Positions 24,396-35,380 of a stretch of 64,000 nt of DNA are shown here, piece by piece. The stretch comes from Hymenopus coronatus (taxonomy: Eukaryota; Arthropoda; Insecta; Mantodea; Hymenopodidae). The first letter of the stretch is position 1; every line of letters starts with the position of its first letter. The stretch spans positions 372,675,132-372,739,131 of the forward strand of contig CM060900.1 in NCBI GenBank assembly GCA_030762935.1. The letters run 5' to 3'. The notes beneath the pieces were generated by a model. The model saw only the letters and a list, made by a program, of their open reading frames with translations. It did no database searches and had not been told where the DNA came from. A program made the translations under genes and the position numbers.

Positions 24396-24980
24396 CGATC
24401 CGCAAGATATATACTAAAAGTCCCATAGAACTTAAAACAAAGGCAAACATTTACCTATCAAGCAAACATTGAAGAAATTGACAGCATATTACTGTATGAC
24501 AAAGTTTTAATCTCTGAACGGAATAGTCTAAGTTTTATTGAATATTTGAAGAAACGAACAATTCAATTTAACACCTTTTGAGACAAAATTTGTTGTGTTA
24601 AGGCATAGAAACAACATGGTGGAAAGGCATGAAACTCCTCCATCTAAGTAAATGGGATCTACAATGTACACAAAGTCCAAACTATTGCTGCAATTTTTTT
24701 TCCTACAAAAGATGAAACCATTTTTCTTCTCGAAAACGTTGTTATCAAATAAAGCACTGGAAGCTCCCCTAAGAAAACTTAAGCACACAATATTTTATTG
24801 TTATTTCCAATGGCGATTATAGTAGGTAATACATGAATTCAAGCTGAAATATGCGAATCTGTTGAATTTTAACGTATGTAAGTAACTTTGTTCATCAGTA
24901 AAAGTTTACTGATATGAATTTTGCAAGGAATTTTGTATAATCTTGTATAATTTGTACATGTTAAGCGATAGACGAAAACT
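24396..24980. other. Unannotated AT-rich sequence
   Basis: Nothing recognised. Confidence 0.4.
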
Positions 24981-25240
24981 TACTTGTAAGAAATGGAGCG
25001 ACGTCGCTCCGTGGATACCAGAGTGAGTTGTGTCTCCCACTGGTGTCGCTACGTCGCCCTCTTGGAATTGCTCTCTAACGGTGCGCGGCTGTCAGCACTG
25101 GAATTGTGAGGGATGTCTGAGCATTTCTGTGGGTGTGTTTTGCAGCAGACCTGAGAACTGCTCCGGCTCCTTTACCTCATCCCTGTCTCCCGGGAGGTAC
25201 AGCCACAATCGATACTCAATGGTAGTGCAGTGAATAGGTT
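24981..25240. other. GC-richer insert, unassigned
   Basis: About 250 bp with clearly higher GC than its surroundings and a 67-codon plus-strand frame with several cysteines. It contains the self-complementary word 'gagcgacgtcgctc'. It may be an old mobile element. No tRNA-like boxes are evident. Confidence 0.35.
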
Positions 25241-25259
25241 GTCCCTTTTCGTTCGAATG

Positions 25260-25640
25260 TCATATATAGTATTACACAATAAATATAGATATCTTTAAAA
25301 CACAAAGTTTCTTAATAAAAATGTTAACTGGGCATAAGCCATTTCTGAGACTTCCGTTATTAGGGATTAGAATTGTTCAAAAATTCGTCATTAAAGTCCT
25401 CTGGATTTCCAGTTGTTTCTCGCACTTGCATGAGCAGAGTATGCAGTTTTAAGGCCAGCGTATGGCGTTCATTTCTTGAACTTTGACTATAGCCGCTTTC
25501 TTTGTAGCTGTAGCGAAATGTGTAATGTGGCTATTTCTACAAAAATTTGACGTAGATAGATAAACAAGCATTCATAATGACGGTAGAGGGCATAGAAAGT
25601 CACATTAAAGTAAGATATTAGATTTTGGGAATTATATCAA
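25260..25640. repeat. Repeat pair member (paralogue at 33260-33660)
   Basis: Shared words in the same order are 'ctttaaaacacaaagt', 'ggcataagccatttctgaga', 'attgttcaaaaattc', 'gcgaaatgtgtaatgt' and 'agagggcatagaaa'. They match 33320-33660 with substantial divergence. The paralogue's 161-codon minus-strand frame is not preserved here. Confidence 0.55.
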
Positions 25641-26636
25641 TATATTTTAATTATTACATAACATGATACTTGGCCAAGGGTCAAAGGAAATATCAATGAC
25701 GACAACATATGATCTTTGAGATAATATTCTCCGAACACAGGATGCAACATAAAGGCCATATTCACCAGAATCAGCAATCTTATCGGTGAATCTAAGAGAA
25801 CTGCCACGGGTATTCAAGAAAGGTAATTGCATTACAGTTGAGTATAAGAGAGTTTGTATAAACTTCTTGATTACCCTCTTCATGTTTTCAAAAATTCCGC
25901 TCGCTTATAAATAGCTGTATAGCAAATCAAATCTACAGTATGCAAGATTTCCTGTTGTAATTTATACTAGTCATTACACACAATAATAGCAATATTTTTG
26001 CCATGTACCAAAATTCTAGCTTACATGGTTATTTATATAATAACTTTTTAGTGTGTAAAATCAGTGTTCTAATAAAAATGAGCCACGTGATGCAGTTTTA
26101 AAAATATTCTCATATAAAAATCCAGTTTTACAGCAAATGAGTTTAAAAATAGATCTGGCATATTATATTTTTTATATTGGCCCTAATTATTACGGAACAA
26201 TTATTACTTGTACTCTCCAAAGCGCTTGATTTTTTCGAAATGTAAAACTATTTATCAAAATTGGAGCATTGTTTCAAAAGAGTAATATGACCATTTCCTT
26301 TAATGTGCTCTTGAGAGGGAGTATAAACATATTGAAAGAAATTAGTGAGAAATTGCAGCGTATGGAGCATTTCGAGTTTGGAAAAGTGTTGGAAGAAAAG
26401 TTTGCGAGAAAATAAGTGTTTATTTATAAGCATGCCTCTACCCATCAAAAAGTGCTCCAAATGGGGAAAATAATATATATTCTATGCATGCCATTTTATT
26501 GTGAAACAATTTTTTTTTTATTTTTTCCACAATTTTTGCTTAAATTCTCACCTTAAACATTCACTTGTAAACGAAAATATACGGCACATTGAGATCTCGA
26601 TATGTGTACATAATTATATAATGCAATCTCAATGGA
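25641..26636. other. Unannotated AT-rich sequence
   Basis: Nothing recognised. Frames of 70-86 codons lack domains. Confidence 0.4.
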
Positions 26637-28280
26637 AAAAACTGATGTGTTGTATTCACACAGATTCCTCCAAAAACTATTCTTACAAAGGATTATTCTT
26701 TATCCACATTGTAATAATCGAGATAAACATTAGTATGAATGATTACATTTGTTCCTTTTAATTGGAAGGCAAGTAAGGTAATACACTAGGCTAAATCGAT
26801 AGTCAAACTTCTTTAAAAAACCGGTCACTAGATGAAACAAATGAAATTCGCTTGCAAGGCCAGGAGTAAAACAAAATGGAGATGAAGCGAAAGATGACCT
26901 CCCGTTTGACTAAAGCTTAAATAGCTTAAAATTTTAATCAATAACAAGGAAAATATTAAATCAATCAATAACAAGGAAAATATTAAATCTCCCAATGTTT
27001 TATCGGCATCCACAATTTTGTGCTGCAAGCTGTTGTCTATCTCCTTCGGTTTACCAGTTATGAAAAATTCAACCAGAATGAAGGTGCTATTCCCAGAAGA
27101 TTCAAGATAAACATTTTAAAATCTTTAAAATCCTCATGTTGCACCCTTGGAAGATACTAAACCCAAATACTAAATTTGGTATCCCAACTTTTTATTTTTG
27201 AGCTATGCTCTCCACAGACACATTCACAAATATGCACACATACGCACCTTTTTTAATTTTTTTTAATGCAGGAGACCTCAAAACATATATTCCTGTGAAA
27301 TATCCAAATTGAATTTTTGGGTGGATCACAATACCCTCTCTACTTACTATATCTATGCATTGTACTAAAGAAACTAAAAATGCAAAATCTGAAGTGTGTC
27401 ATTCACATGACTTTCTCTACCTGTTCTGCAAAAATTATTCTTATATACATCATGCTAATTGATATAAACTTTATCAGAAGTGGTTTTATTACTTTCTTCC
27501 TTGTAAGTAGGCGGGATATAAAGGAATACGTTAATACTAAAGCGATAGTCAAATCTCTTATAAGCTGATCACTATGTGAAATAATTGAAATTCGGTTCCC
27601 TTTAAATGGTCAGGAGCAACACAAAAGAGACAAGAAACAAAAGACAACCATCTGTTTGAGAACTTTAAGCAGTTCAAAATCGAAATCAACAACAAGGAAT
27701 ATTCCGGAAACGATTAACTCTACAAAAAAATGTATATGAATAAATTGTGTCTTTTAACGAGGTCACCATTTTTGTGTAGTATGTTTTAGTCTATCTCTTC
27801 CGGTTTAGTAGTTATACAAAAACATCCAGAATGAAGAGTTCTTCAGAGGCTATTCTCAGAAAATTCAATATATACATTTCATGTGTCATGAAATATCTTA
27901 AATAGTTTCCACTTTAATCATAATCGTTGGAGCCATTTTGCGATAAAATCAAAATTTTCAATAAATATTCCATGTAAAGGGTAATTGGGTATGGGGGGGG
28001 GGCTTTTCCTGAAAATCATCGTGTCGCATTCTCGGAAGATACTGACCTTAAATACCGTGTTTGGTATTTAACCACCTTTTCGCTTTAGGACTATGCTGTT
28101 CACACACCCAGACATACGCATTTTTTTTTTGACTAAGGGGGTTTCAAGATATATATTTCCGATGAAATCTTGGCATCGAATCTTTGGGTGGAATACAATC
28201 CTTCTATACCTACTATGTACACAGTTCGTGTAGAAAAAGTAATAAAATTGCATAAAAATTAGAAATAAATGGCACAAAAC
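26637..28280 (-). repeat. Two REP900 units in tandem, reverse orientation
   Basis: The units begin at about 26637 ('aaactgatgtgttgtattca') and 27386 ('aatctgaagtgtgtcattca'). Each proceeds through 'aagataaacattag', 'ggaatacac', 'ctatctcc/cttc', 'ttgagctatgc' and the left-end block 'cctcaaaacatatattcc'. The first unit also contains a short local duplication of 'caataacaaggaaaatatta' (about 26940-26990). Confidence 0.75.
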
Positions 28281-28282
28281 TA

Positions 28283-28283
28283 A

Positions 28284-28338
<55 letters not shown>
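28283..28338. repeat. (AAT)n microsatellite
   Basis: About 55 bp of AAT repeats at the junction between REP900 pieces. Confidence 0.96.
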
Positions 28339-28374
28339 GTATAGTATTGATTAATATGATGTAAAGTCTTAAAT

Positions 28375-28610
28375 TGAGTTATTGAGTCATTTTAGCATTA
28401 CAATAAAGCCGTTTGGTGTTTAGTCGACTTTATTTTGAGATATGCTGCTCACAGTCACACACACGGATGTTTTTCTAATTTGTTTTTATTCAGGGGTCTC
28501 AAAACATGTATTTCTGTTGAAATCTCGGCATCAAAATTTTAAGGGAATGCAATGTCTTCTCTATCTAATATAAATTGTACGTATGTGCCAGAGAAAGTAA
28601 GAAAAAGGCC
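28375..28610 (-). repeat. REP900 left-end piece, reverse orientation
   Basis: It contains 'tttggtgtttagtcgacttt', 'tcaggggtctcaaaacatgt', 'gaaatctcggcatcaaaatt' and 'gccagagaaagtaag', i.e. the outer (left) about 230 bp of the family. Confidence 0.7.
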
Positions 28611-28904
28611 TTATTAAACTTTTTTATCCGCTAAACGAATTTTTGTATCCTATGAATACGAATCTTTAAGCAATCTTTTGTTACTCAATGTGTGGACTAT
28701 TAATACTTGTATTTTACAAGGGTTGTACAGAGAGTAAAGAACGATTTTACATACCTAACTAAATAATAACGAAAGGTATCAACAAAAAACGTTGTAAATG
28801 CATTTGCAGTACTCACTCTGCATTTATTGTCACGTGGCACCAATTGTATACATAGCGTATAGAGAACGTATTGGTATCTCGCCCAATACCATTCTGGATA
28901 GCTT

Positions 28905-29322
28905 TCTGAATTTTTCATAACTAGTACACTACAAGAAATAAACAAAAACTTGCCACACAAATATGTAGATCTCGTTAAAACACACAATTTATGTCATATG
29001 CATTTTTGTTGTAGGGTTGACCGTTTCCAAGATATTCCTTGTTATTGGTTTCAATTTGAAAATGCGTTAACTTTTCTCAGACAGCAAGTGTCCGTTTTTC
29101 TTTTCTTCTACTTCTGGTCAATCAAAGAAGCGAATTTGAATGACAATCGCATAAGGATAGCTTTTAAAACATTTGACTATTGCCTTAGTATAGAGCATTC
29201 CTTTAGTTCCCTTCTATTTATGAGGAACTAAGCAAGTACATTCTGCTAATGCTTATCTTGATTAGCATGAGGTAGAAAGAAGAATATTCTTTGTCAATGA
29301 ACATATCTTCAGTGGCACATAA
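28905..29322 (+). repeat. REP900 copy, forward, right half
   Basis: Starts at 'tttttcataactagtacact' and runs through 'gtagatctcgttaaaacaca', 'ccttgttattggtttcaatt', 'gcttatcttgattagcatga' to 'gaacatatcttcagtggcac'. With the reverse units before it, this repeats the layout seen at 1451-4690. The stretch 28611-28904 between them is unassigned. Confidence 0.65.
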
Positions 29323-29655
29323 TGTTAAATCAAGGAAGAATCAGTCTGCACGATGAAGTCCGGAGAAGTAGTTGATCAATTATTATGGAAGAAATCGGGA
29401 AATGCGACCTTTTACTTTGGACACCTTTTAAGTCTTTTTCGGGCGCAAAGAGTTCCTCAAAATGCTAGAAGAGCATAACATTGGCACAGGTTGCAATAAA
29501 TACCAAAGGCGTTAATGCTGAGAAATAGAATAAGGCATTGTAACTTTGTATATAAAGTTCTGTGTTATTATTTAATTATGCCAAATCATCATTTACTTTA
29601 TGGATGATCTACGCTATTTTTACTTTTACTACCAATAGAGTATCATTTTTACTAG
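29323..29655. other. Unannotated sequence
   Basis: Nothing recognised. Confidence 0.35.
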
Positions 29656-30787
29656 AGTAGCTAGAGAAGGTGCATTGTACTCCGCCCATAATCCCGATAT
29701 TTCACCAAAACTACATGTTTTTAGTTCCCCTGAACCCAAAAGAGCATGTTTATGTGAACACCATAATTCAAAAAATATTATGTATTCCATTCACATGATT
29801 TTCTCTAGCTGTTCCACAAACAAATTTTTCTTACAAAAGATTATTCTTTTGTCTACATCATGCTAATCAAGATAAACATTAGCAGTATTGGCCGTATCAA
29901 TTGCTTCCTTGAAGGGAAATAAGGGAATATACTAGCCTAAAGCGACAGTCAAAGCTTTAAAAAGCTCATCGCTATGTGAAATAATTGAGGATCGGTTCAC
30001 TTTGCATGGTCCCGTTTGAGAAAAGTTGTTTTAAAATTGAAACCAATAACAATGAATATCTCGAAAACAGTCAACTCTACAAGAAAAACGTATATGACAT
30101 AAATTATGTGCTTTAACGACATCTACATTTTTGTGCAGTAAGGTTTGTTTTTTGTTTTTGTTTTTTTCTATACCTTACAGTTGAAGTTGAGAATGCAGTT
30201 TAATCGTTATGCAAAATTCAACAAAACTCATCCAGAATAAAGAGCTCTTCAGAGACTATTCCCAAAAATTTCAAAATATACATTACATTTGTGAAGCGAT
30301 CTACCTTTAATACACAGTATTTTGATAAAAATCATTAGTCATTTTTGAGAAAATAAAAATTTTCGAAATATTGTCCATGTAATATCTTCGTGTCGCACCC
30401 CTGAAAATACCAAGTTTGATTACTAACCGACTTTCAGCTTCTGCGCTATACTGTGCACAGACGCACACACGGACATTTTTCTAACAATACTTTTCCGCAC
30501 TCATGGGGCCTCAAAACATATATTTCCAGTGAAATCTCGGTATCGAATTTTTGGGTCGAATACAACATTCGACATTATACATTGTACATACGGACAAGAG
30601 AAAGCAAAAAGGAAAGATCGGATAAATACCAAACTTGGTATTTAAATTCAGTAACTTCCAAAGATGCAATACAAAGATGTTCAGGAAACCAAGTTACACT
30701 TTACATGAAACATAATTAAGATTCTCCCCCTCCAAAATGGCTCTAAAATTTGGATTAAAATACCATATATGAAATAAAGTCTATACC
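29656..30787. repeat. REP900 composite: forward fragment, reverse unit, forward fragment
   Basis: 29656-29785 is a forward left end ('gctagagaaggtgcattgta'). At about 29789 it switches to a reverse unit ('atgtattccattcacatgat' to 'acaagagaaagcaaaa', about 30610). From about 30620 a forward interior ('ataaataccaaacttggtat', 'tacatgaaacataatt') resumes. The whole is a chain of alternating orientations cut off by a group B SINE. Confidence 0.65.
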
Positions 30788-30970
30788 TTTTTTTTTTAAC
30801 AGTAACGGAGTCTGATCAGGACTCCGGTACTGTATCCCTATTTACATTTCCCCCCGTAGGTTTTACTGATTACTGGTTTACTGGTTTTACTGTTTCTTTT
30901 ACAAACATATACACATTGCACAAACATATAACATCCATGCCCAAGGCGGGACTCGAACCCGAGCCTAAGG
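30788..30970 (-). mobile_element. SINE, group B, 5'-truncated (minus strand)
   Basis: A poly-T at 30788-30797, 'acggagtctgatcaggactcc', 'cccccgtaggttttactg' and 'ggcgggactcgaacccg' mark the 3' two-thirds of the family as seen at 37242-37491. The A-box part is absent. It is inserted in the end of a REP900 fragment. Confidence 0.75.
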
Positions 30971-31515
30971 GCCTCTAATTATCTTTTCTTGTGGGTCTTT
31001 GGTTAGGTATTATTGATTAATTATGATCCAGGTAGCGGCTCAAATATATGCTTTGAACAAGTATCTCTTGGCAGCGGGTGATGGAACCTATATACATACA
31101 CAAGATTCGCTTTTAGATTTGTTTCAGGTACGCAACAAAATCTCCAGAAATGTTTAACACCTTAAGTTACTGAAACTACCTAGCTGAAACTATTATATTC
31201 CGTTATTACCGTGCACGCGTTTAAAGACTTTGTGAACTTATGCTGTGAAGTCAAACTTGATATGTCGCGTCTCAAATTTTAAGCCAACTGTTACGACGTG
31301 TTCCTAGTGGATAATCTAAAGAGCTAGGGGGACTGTAACGGACGAACTGGGAATATACACAGTTCTCCCTTGGACTTCCCAAGGATTAAAAATAACTTTT
31401 GGGTGGTTTAACAGTTCCCGCATTGACATAACTCTCTCATAAATGACGATATAATAAAAATCTTTAAAATGAACATATTATCAATATATGCATCTATATA
31501 TTGCAGTTGATCACA
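30971..31515. other. Unannotated sequence
   Basis: Nothing recognised. Confidence 0.4.
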
Positions 31516-31582
31516 TATTTGACTTGTTCGTTTCATTATTTTTCGCTTGAGTATCCACAATCCGGGTTTGTGAATAAGATTA

Positions 31583-31929
31583 TAGCTCCATGGCACGACA
31601 GCTCACGGGGAACCTTGGCCTACCGCCCGGCCGCTGCGTCCCCCATCTCGGTCCACTACAGACGTCATGGATGGGGTGCAGTATTGGAGGGTGAGACGTG
31701 GTCAGCGCCTCGAGCCCCTCCCGGCCGGTTAATGCGGTCCTCACGACCTGGAGCCGCTACTTCTCCATCAAGTAGCTCCTCAATTGGCCCCCCAGGGACC
31801 TCACGAGGCTGAGTGCACCCCGGTCCAGGTCTCCCAGCGGGGGAAAAATCCCCACGCCGGTACTGGGGATCGAACCCAGGTCTCCCGCTTGGTAGGCAGC
31901 TGCGCTACCACCGCGCTAAGGAGACGACC
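31583..31929 (-). mobile_element. SINE, group C, with 13-bp target-site duplication
   Basis: The minus strand starts 'tcgtctccttagcgcggtgg', then 'tagcgcagctgcctacc' (A-box-like) and 'cctgggttcgatccccag' (B box). It is bounded by the exact direct repeat 'gtgaataagatta' at 31570-31582 and 31930-31942. A second copy is at 60159-60446. The 3' end has no long A tail, unlike groups A and B. The plus-strand 103-codon frame across it is not a gene. Confidence 0.9.
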
Positions 31930-32054
31930 GTGAATAAGATTAAACTGTGTTTATCTGTTGTGGTGGGCGACTAATTATTAATTTATCAGCATTTTAATCA
32001 CAATACTGACCAAAATTTCTGGGAATAACCTGTGTCCTCCTCATTGGCATGGAC

Positions 32055-32285
32055 GGCCGCGCCGTCAGAACACTCGCCTCTCACCTAGATGGCCCGGGTT
32101 CGATCCCAAGCGACCGCTTGTGAGATTTGTGGTGGACAAAGCGGCGCAGGAGTGGGTTTTCTCCGGGTTCTCCGGTTTCCCCCGCCATCTCTTTCCACCG
32201 GGGCTCCATTTTCATCTATCATCAGTGTCGTCGCCTGCGGTGCCAGAGCAGTAAAAGCGGGCGTTAAACACTACCAAAAAAAAAA
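32055..32285 (+). mobile_element. SINE, group A, with 12-bp target-site duplication
   Basis: The head 'ggccgcgccgtcagaacact', B box 'cccgggttcgatcccaag' and body 'gatttgtggtggacaaagcg' end in 'gggcgttaaacactacc' and an A tail. It is flanked by the perfect repeat 'attggcatggac' (32043-32054 and 32286-32297). The 105-codon frame over it is spurious. Confidence 0.93.
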
Positions 32286-32405
32286 ATTGGCATGGACATT
32301 TGTACTTTTTCTAGCACGTTCGTTTCATTGTTTATCGCTTAAGTGTCCAAAACCTGGGTTTGTGATTAAGGTTAAATTGTGTTTATCTTCTGTGGTGGGT
32401 GATTA

Positions 32406-33255
32406 ATTATATCTCTAGCACATATATACATAGTAGATAGAGAAGGTGTTGTATTCCACCCAAACATTCGATACCGAAATTTCACCGGAAAGACAGGTTT
32501 CAGGATCTTCTAAATAAAAAAATAGGAAAAGATCCGCGCGCGCGCGTAACTGTGGACGAGATAACTAAAAAAAAAAAAAAGTCGGTTAAATACCAAACTT
32601 AATATATAAGTTCAGTGCATCCCAAGGATGTACGAAGATTTTCAGGAAAATCCTGCTTTTTATATGAAACATTTTTTTGAAAATTGTTATTTTCTAAAAC
32701 ATTACTAACGATTGATTAAAATACTATGTGCTTAATATATTTTTAGGACAAATGAAATGTTATATCTTGAATTTTCTGCGAATAGCCTCTTGAAGACCTC
32801 TTCATTCTAGATGACTTTAGTATACATTTTGGTAAACTGCATGAGGTAGACAAAAAGTTACTACACAAAAAATTTACATCTCGTTAGCTCACACAATTTA
32901 TCACATTTTTGATATATTTAACCTTTACCGAGGTATTCCATGTTATCGTTTCAGTTTTAAGTTACTTAAACTTTTCTCAAACGGGAAGTTATCCTTTTTT
33001 CGTCTTCTATGTTCACTCCTAGCCAGCAAAGAGAACCGAATTTGCATCGTTTCACATAGCGATCAGTTTTTTAAAAGAGTTGACCATCGCTTTGGCTCAG
33101 TGCATTCCCTTACTTTCCTCCTACTTACAAAGAAGTAAGTAATAAGACCAATTCTGATAATTTTATCTCAATTGGCATAATGTACATAATAGAAAAATCT
33201 TTTGCAAAAAAAGTCTGTTTGAGAAAGTCGTGTAAATGCAGGACAAATTTTTTTT
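32406..33255 (+). repeat. REP900 copy, forward, near full length
   Basis: Left end 'catagtagatagagaaggtg', 'attcgataccgaaatttcac', a CG microsatellite (32536-32548), 'ataccaaacttaatatataa', 'gtagacaaaaagttactac', and right end 'gagaaagtcgtgtaaatgca'. Confidence 0.75.
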
Positions 33256-33259
33256 TTAT

Positions 33260-33660
33260 TTCTGTGTATCTCATAAACACTACGGAATAAACCAAACCCT
33301 AATACACAAAAACGTACCTCTTTAAAACACAGAGTATTTATATGTAGTGTGGCATACGCTATTTCCGAAATATCTGTTATTAATGGATCGAATTGTTCAG
33401 CCATTCTTTTTTTTAAGTCCTGTATCCATCCATTTTCGCGATTGTCTGGAAAAGCATGAAATTTAAAGTCCAGCATATAGTTTGCAGTTTCTAAACATTT
33501 GACATTTCTATTTGTTTCTACACCGAAATGCATAATGTAACTTTTTCTCAAAAGAGTTATCTGCATTAAAATAAAGCATGTAGCAAAGCAAACTTTCGTA
33601 AGAGTAGTTTTTATGCTCAATAGAGGGTAGAAAAAGCCATGGGAATGTAACACATTAGAC
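33260..33660. repeat. Repeat pair member (paralogue at 25260-25640)
   Basis: A 161-codon minus-strand frame (33168-33653) spans this stretch. It crosses the boundary with the REP900 copy and is not preserved in the paralogue, so I do not call it a gene. Shared words with 25260-25640 keep the same order. Confidence 0.5.
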
Positions 33661-34654
33661 TTTTAGCAAGCTCCATTGGAGCCATAGCACTTATATGTGC
33701 CGGATCTTCAGATTTATTTGGCCTTTAGCGTCAGTGGATTTAAATGCATTACACCGTTATTAGTTCAGTGAGCCCCTTGTGTCAAAGGGGAGGTGGGGAA
33801 TTGAACCATGGACTGCAAGCATTGCCGACTTCGTAAACAGGTTGATGTATGTACTGGGCGGTGCAGCCCTGTTTTTACCAGGGCATATTGTGAGTTCTTT
33901 TCACGCGAGTTGGAAATGACCACCGATCACAGAATTCGTTGGCATGGTTGAGCCCTTCTACCCATCGTTCGCTAGGCAATGCGGATAAACTCACTACCTA
34001 GTATTGACGTCATGCCCGGACAAGCGACTGCAGGTAAAGACCGAATAAATCTGAAGACCGCATATGTTAAGTATGCGTATAATAATAATAATAATAAGAA
34101 GAAGAAGAAGAAGAAAAATAATATAAGTATTCATCACCTATACTGTTTTGTTTTTTTTTCAGAAATAAGACTATGCCGAGTGGGTAGGTATATTTTGCCA
34201 TGTTTACATAATGAAAGCGCTGCTGATGGTATAGGTGGCCTTATCAATGTACGAAATGAATGAGGCTTTGGTAACCAAACATCGGAGATGTCAACTGCAT
34301 CACGCCAAGCGCTACGACGGATTCATCAAGACTGAAGTGTTACTTCGCCATCAAGCAGATGTTGAAAATATCAGATCTTGTGTATGCAAGACAGAAGAAT
34401 ATTCATCGCACATAGCACTCCAATCGAAATATTAGTCTAGGTGCTCAAGTGAGGGCCGTATAATATTTTGTACCAGCCAGGGGCGTGGCGTTTATGTTGT
34501 CGGAGTTGCTGGCAGTAACAGTGAAACAGATTGATACAAATGGAATGTTATACTGCTATTCAAATAGTGAAGTGTCTAGGAATTAGTTTATTTTTTCTTT
34601 TTAACCTCAACAACTCACAAAAGAGCATAATTTAGGGAAGAGTTCGCAAAGTAA
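33661..34654. other. Unannotated sequence with AAT/AAG microsatellite
   Basis: A compound (AAT)n(AAG)n microsatellite lies at 34078-34117. The flanking 33700-34070 is GC-richer and repeat-like, but it has no clear A or B box and is unassigned. Confidence 0.4.
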
Positions 34655-35380
34655 TGCCGCGATTACAATGAACTATACATAACGTGACTCAACTTAACGC
34701 GACGTAACGTGAAGGATAAAAGGACAGTATACGGTCGGAGAGGACTGGGCACCGAACCTGAGGATATTGAACCTATACCCCACGATGGGGCGCCTCCAAG
34801 AGGGAGGGATGAGGTGAGACGAGACACCAGGCTGCCGGAACCAGGAGCGCAACCAGCCGAAGTTGGGGGACGGAAATAGTAACTTACCATCCTTTTCCCC
34901 TGCCACACCGCAACGAGCACTTTCGCAGACACTTCCAAAGCCGAATGAAATCAACGGGATGACGGATGAAAGAAACGACAGTGAAAACGACATGGAGAGA
35001 CAGGAAATCTGTAGATGAAAGAAACCTCCCAGTATTCGCCTGGAGACCTGGGCAAACCCCCCGAAGAAACAAAAAATATGAGTCAGATAGGCCGGCCACC
35101 AGAAGAGAATCCGACGTAAAGTGAGTCTAACACACTGTATTAATTGGAGCTATTTAGGATTGACTTAACGTGACGTAACATAAGAGTTTGACAGTGCTAA
35201 ACTTTTTCTTACCGTTACTTAAACGATGTCACATGATAATTTGCACCAATTGGCGTGGAGCACTGATAAAAACTACCAATAAAGTGCAATTTCTATAACG
35301 CTTAGTTCTTCAGTTTATCAGCATTTTGTAACTTCATCTTACGTCCCGTCACGTTAAGTAAAGTTCATCGTTATCTCGGC
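34655..35380. mobile_element. MITE-like element with inverted repeats, carrying a nested SINE
   Basis: The left end 'gccgcgattacaatgaacta' matches the complement of the right end, 'gccgagataacgatgaactt'. Both continue into TTAACGTGACG-type words. TAA bases flank both tips. A group F SINE (34700-35105) is nested inside; without it the element would be about 320 bp. The interior at 35140-35175 is the reverse complement of 17850-17885. Confidence 0.75.
34700..35105 (-). mobile_element. SINE, group F (minus strand), nested in MITE
   Basis: The reverse complement carries 'ggtttgcccaggtctccagg' then cgaatactgggaggtttct, 'cgtcatcccgttgatttcat' and 'aggttcggtgcccagtcctc', in the same order as 14108-14645. 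The tRNA-like head is poorly preserved. Minus-strand frames of 91-99 codons here are SINE sequence. Confidence 0.7.

Larger units (their letters stand above)
31516..32405. repeat. Direct duplication of about 110 bp carrying a SINE in one copy only
   Basis: Copy 1 (31527-31582 plus 31943-31985) reads 'cgtttcattatttttcgctt', 'gggtttgtgaataagatta', 'tgtggtgggcgactaatta'. Copy 2 (about 32318-32408) reads 'cgtttcattgtttatcgctt', 'gggtttgtgattaaggtta', 'tgtggtgggtgattaatta'. The group C SINE splits copy 1 and is absent from copy 2. Confidence 0.8.

Noticed and set aside
24142..24450. 102-codon minus-strand frame
   Set aside because: It covers a group E-like SINE and simple flanks.
31501..32406. 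Plus-strand frames of 103 and 105 codons
   Set aside because: They run through group C and group A SINEs with verified target-site duplications.
33168..33653. 161-codon minus-strand open frame
   Set aside because: It crosses a repeat boundary, has no domain and is not preserved in the paralogous copy at 25260-25640.
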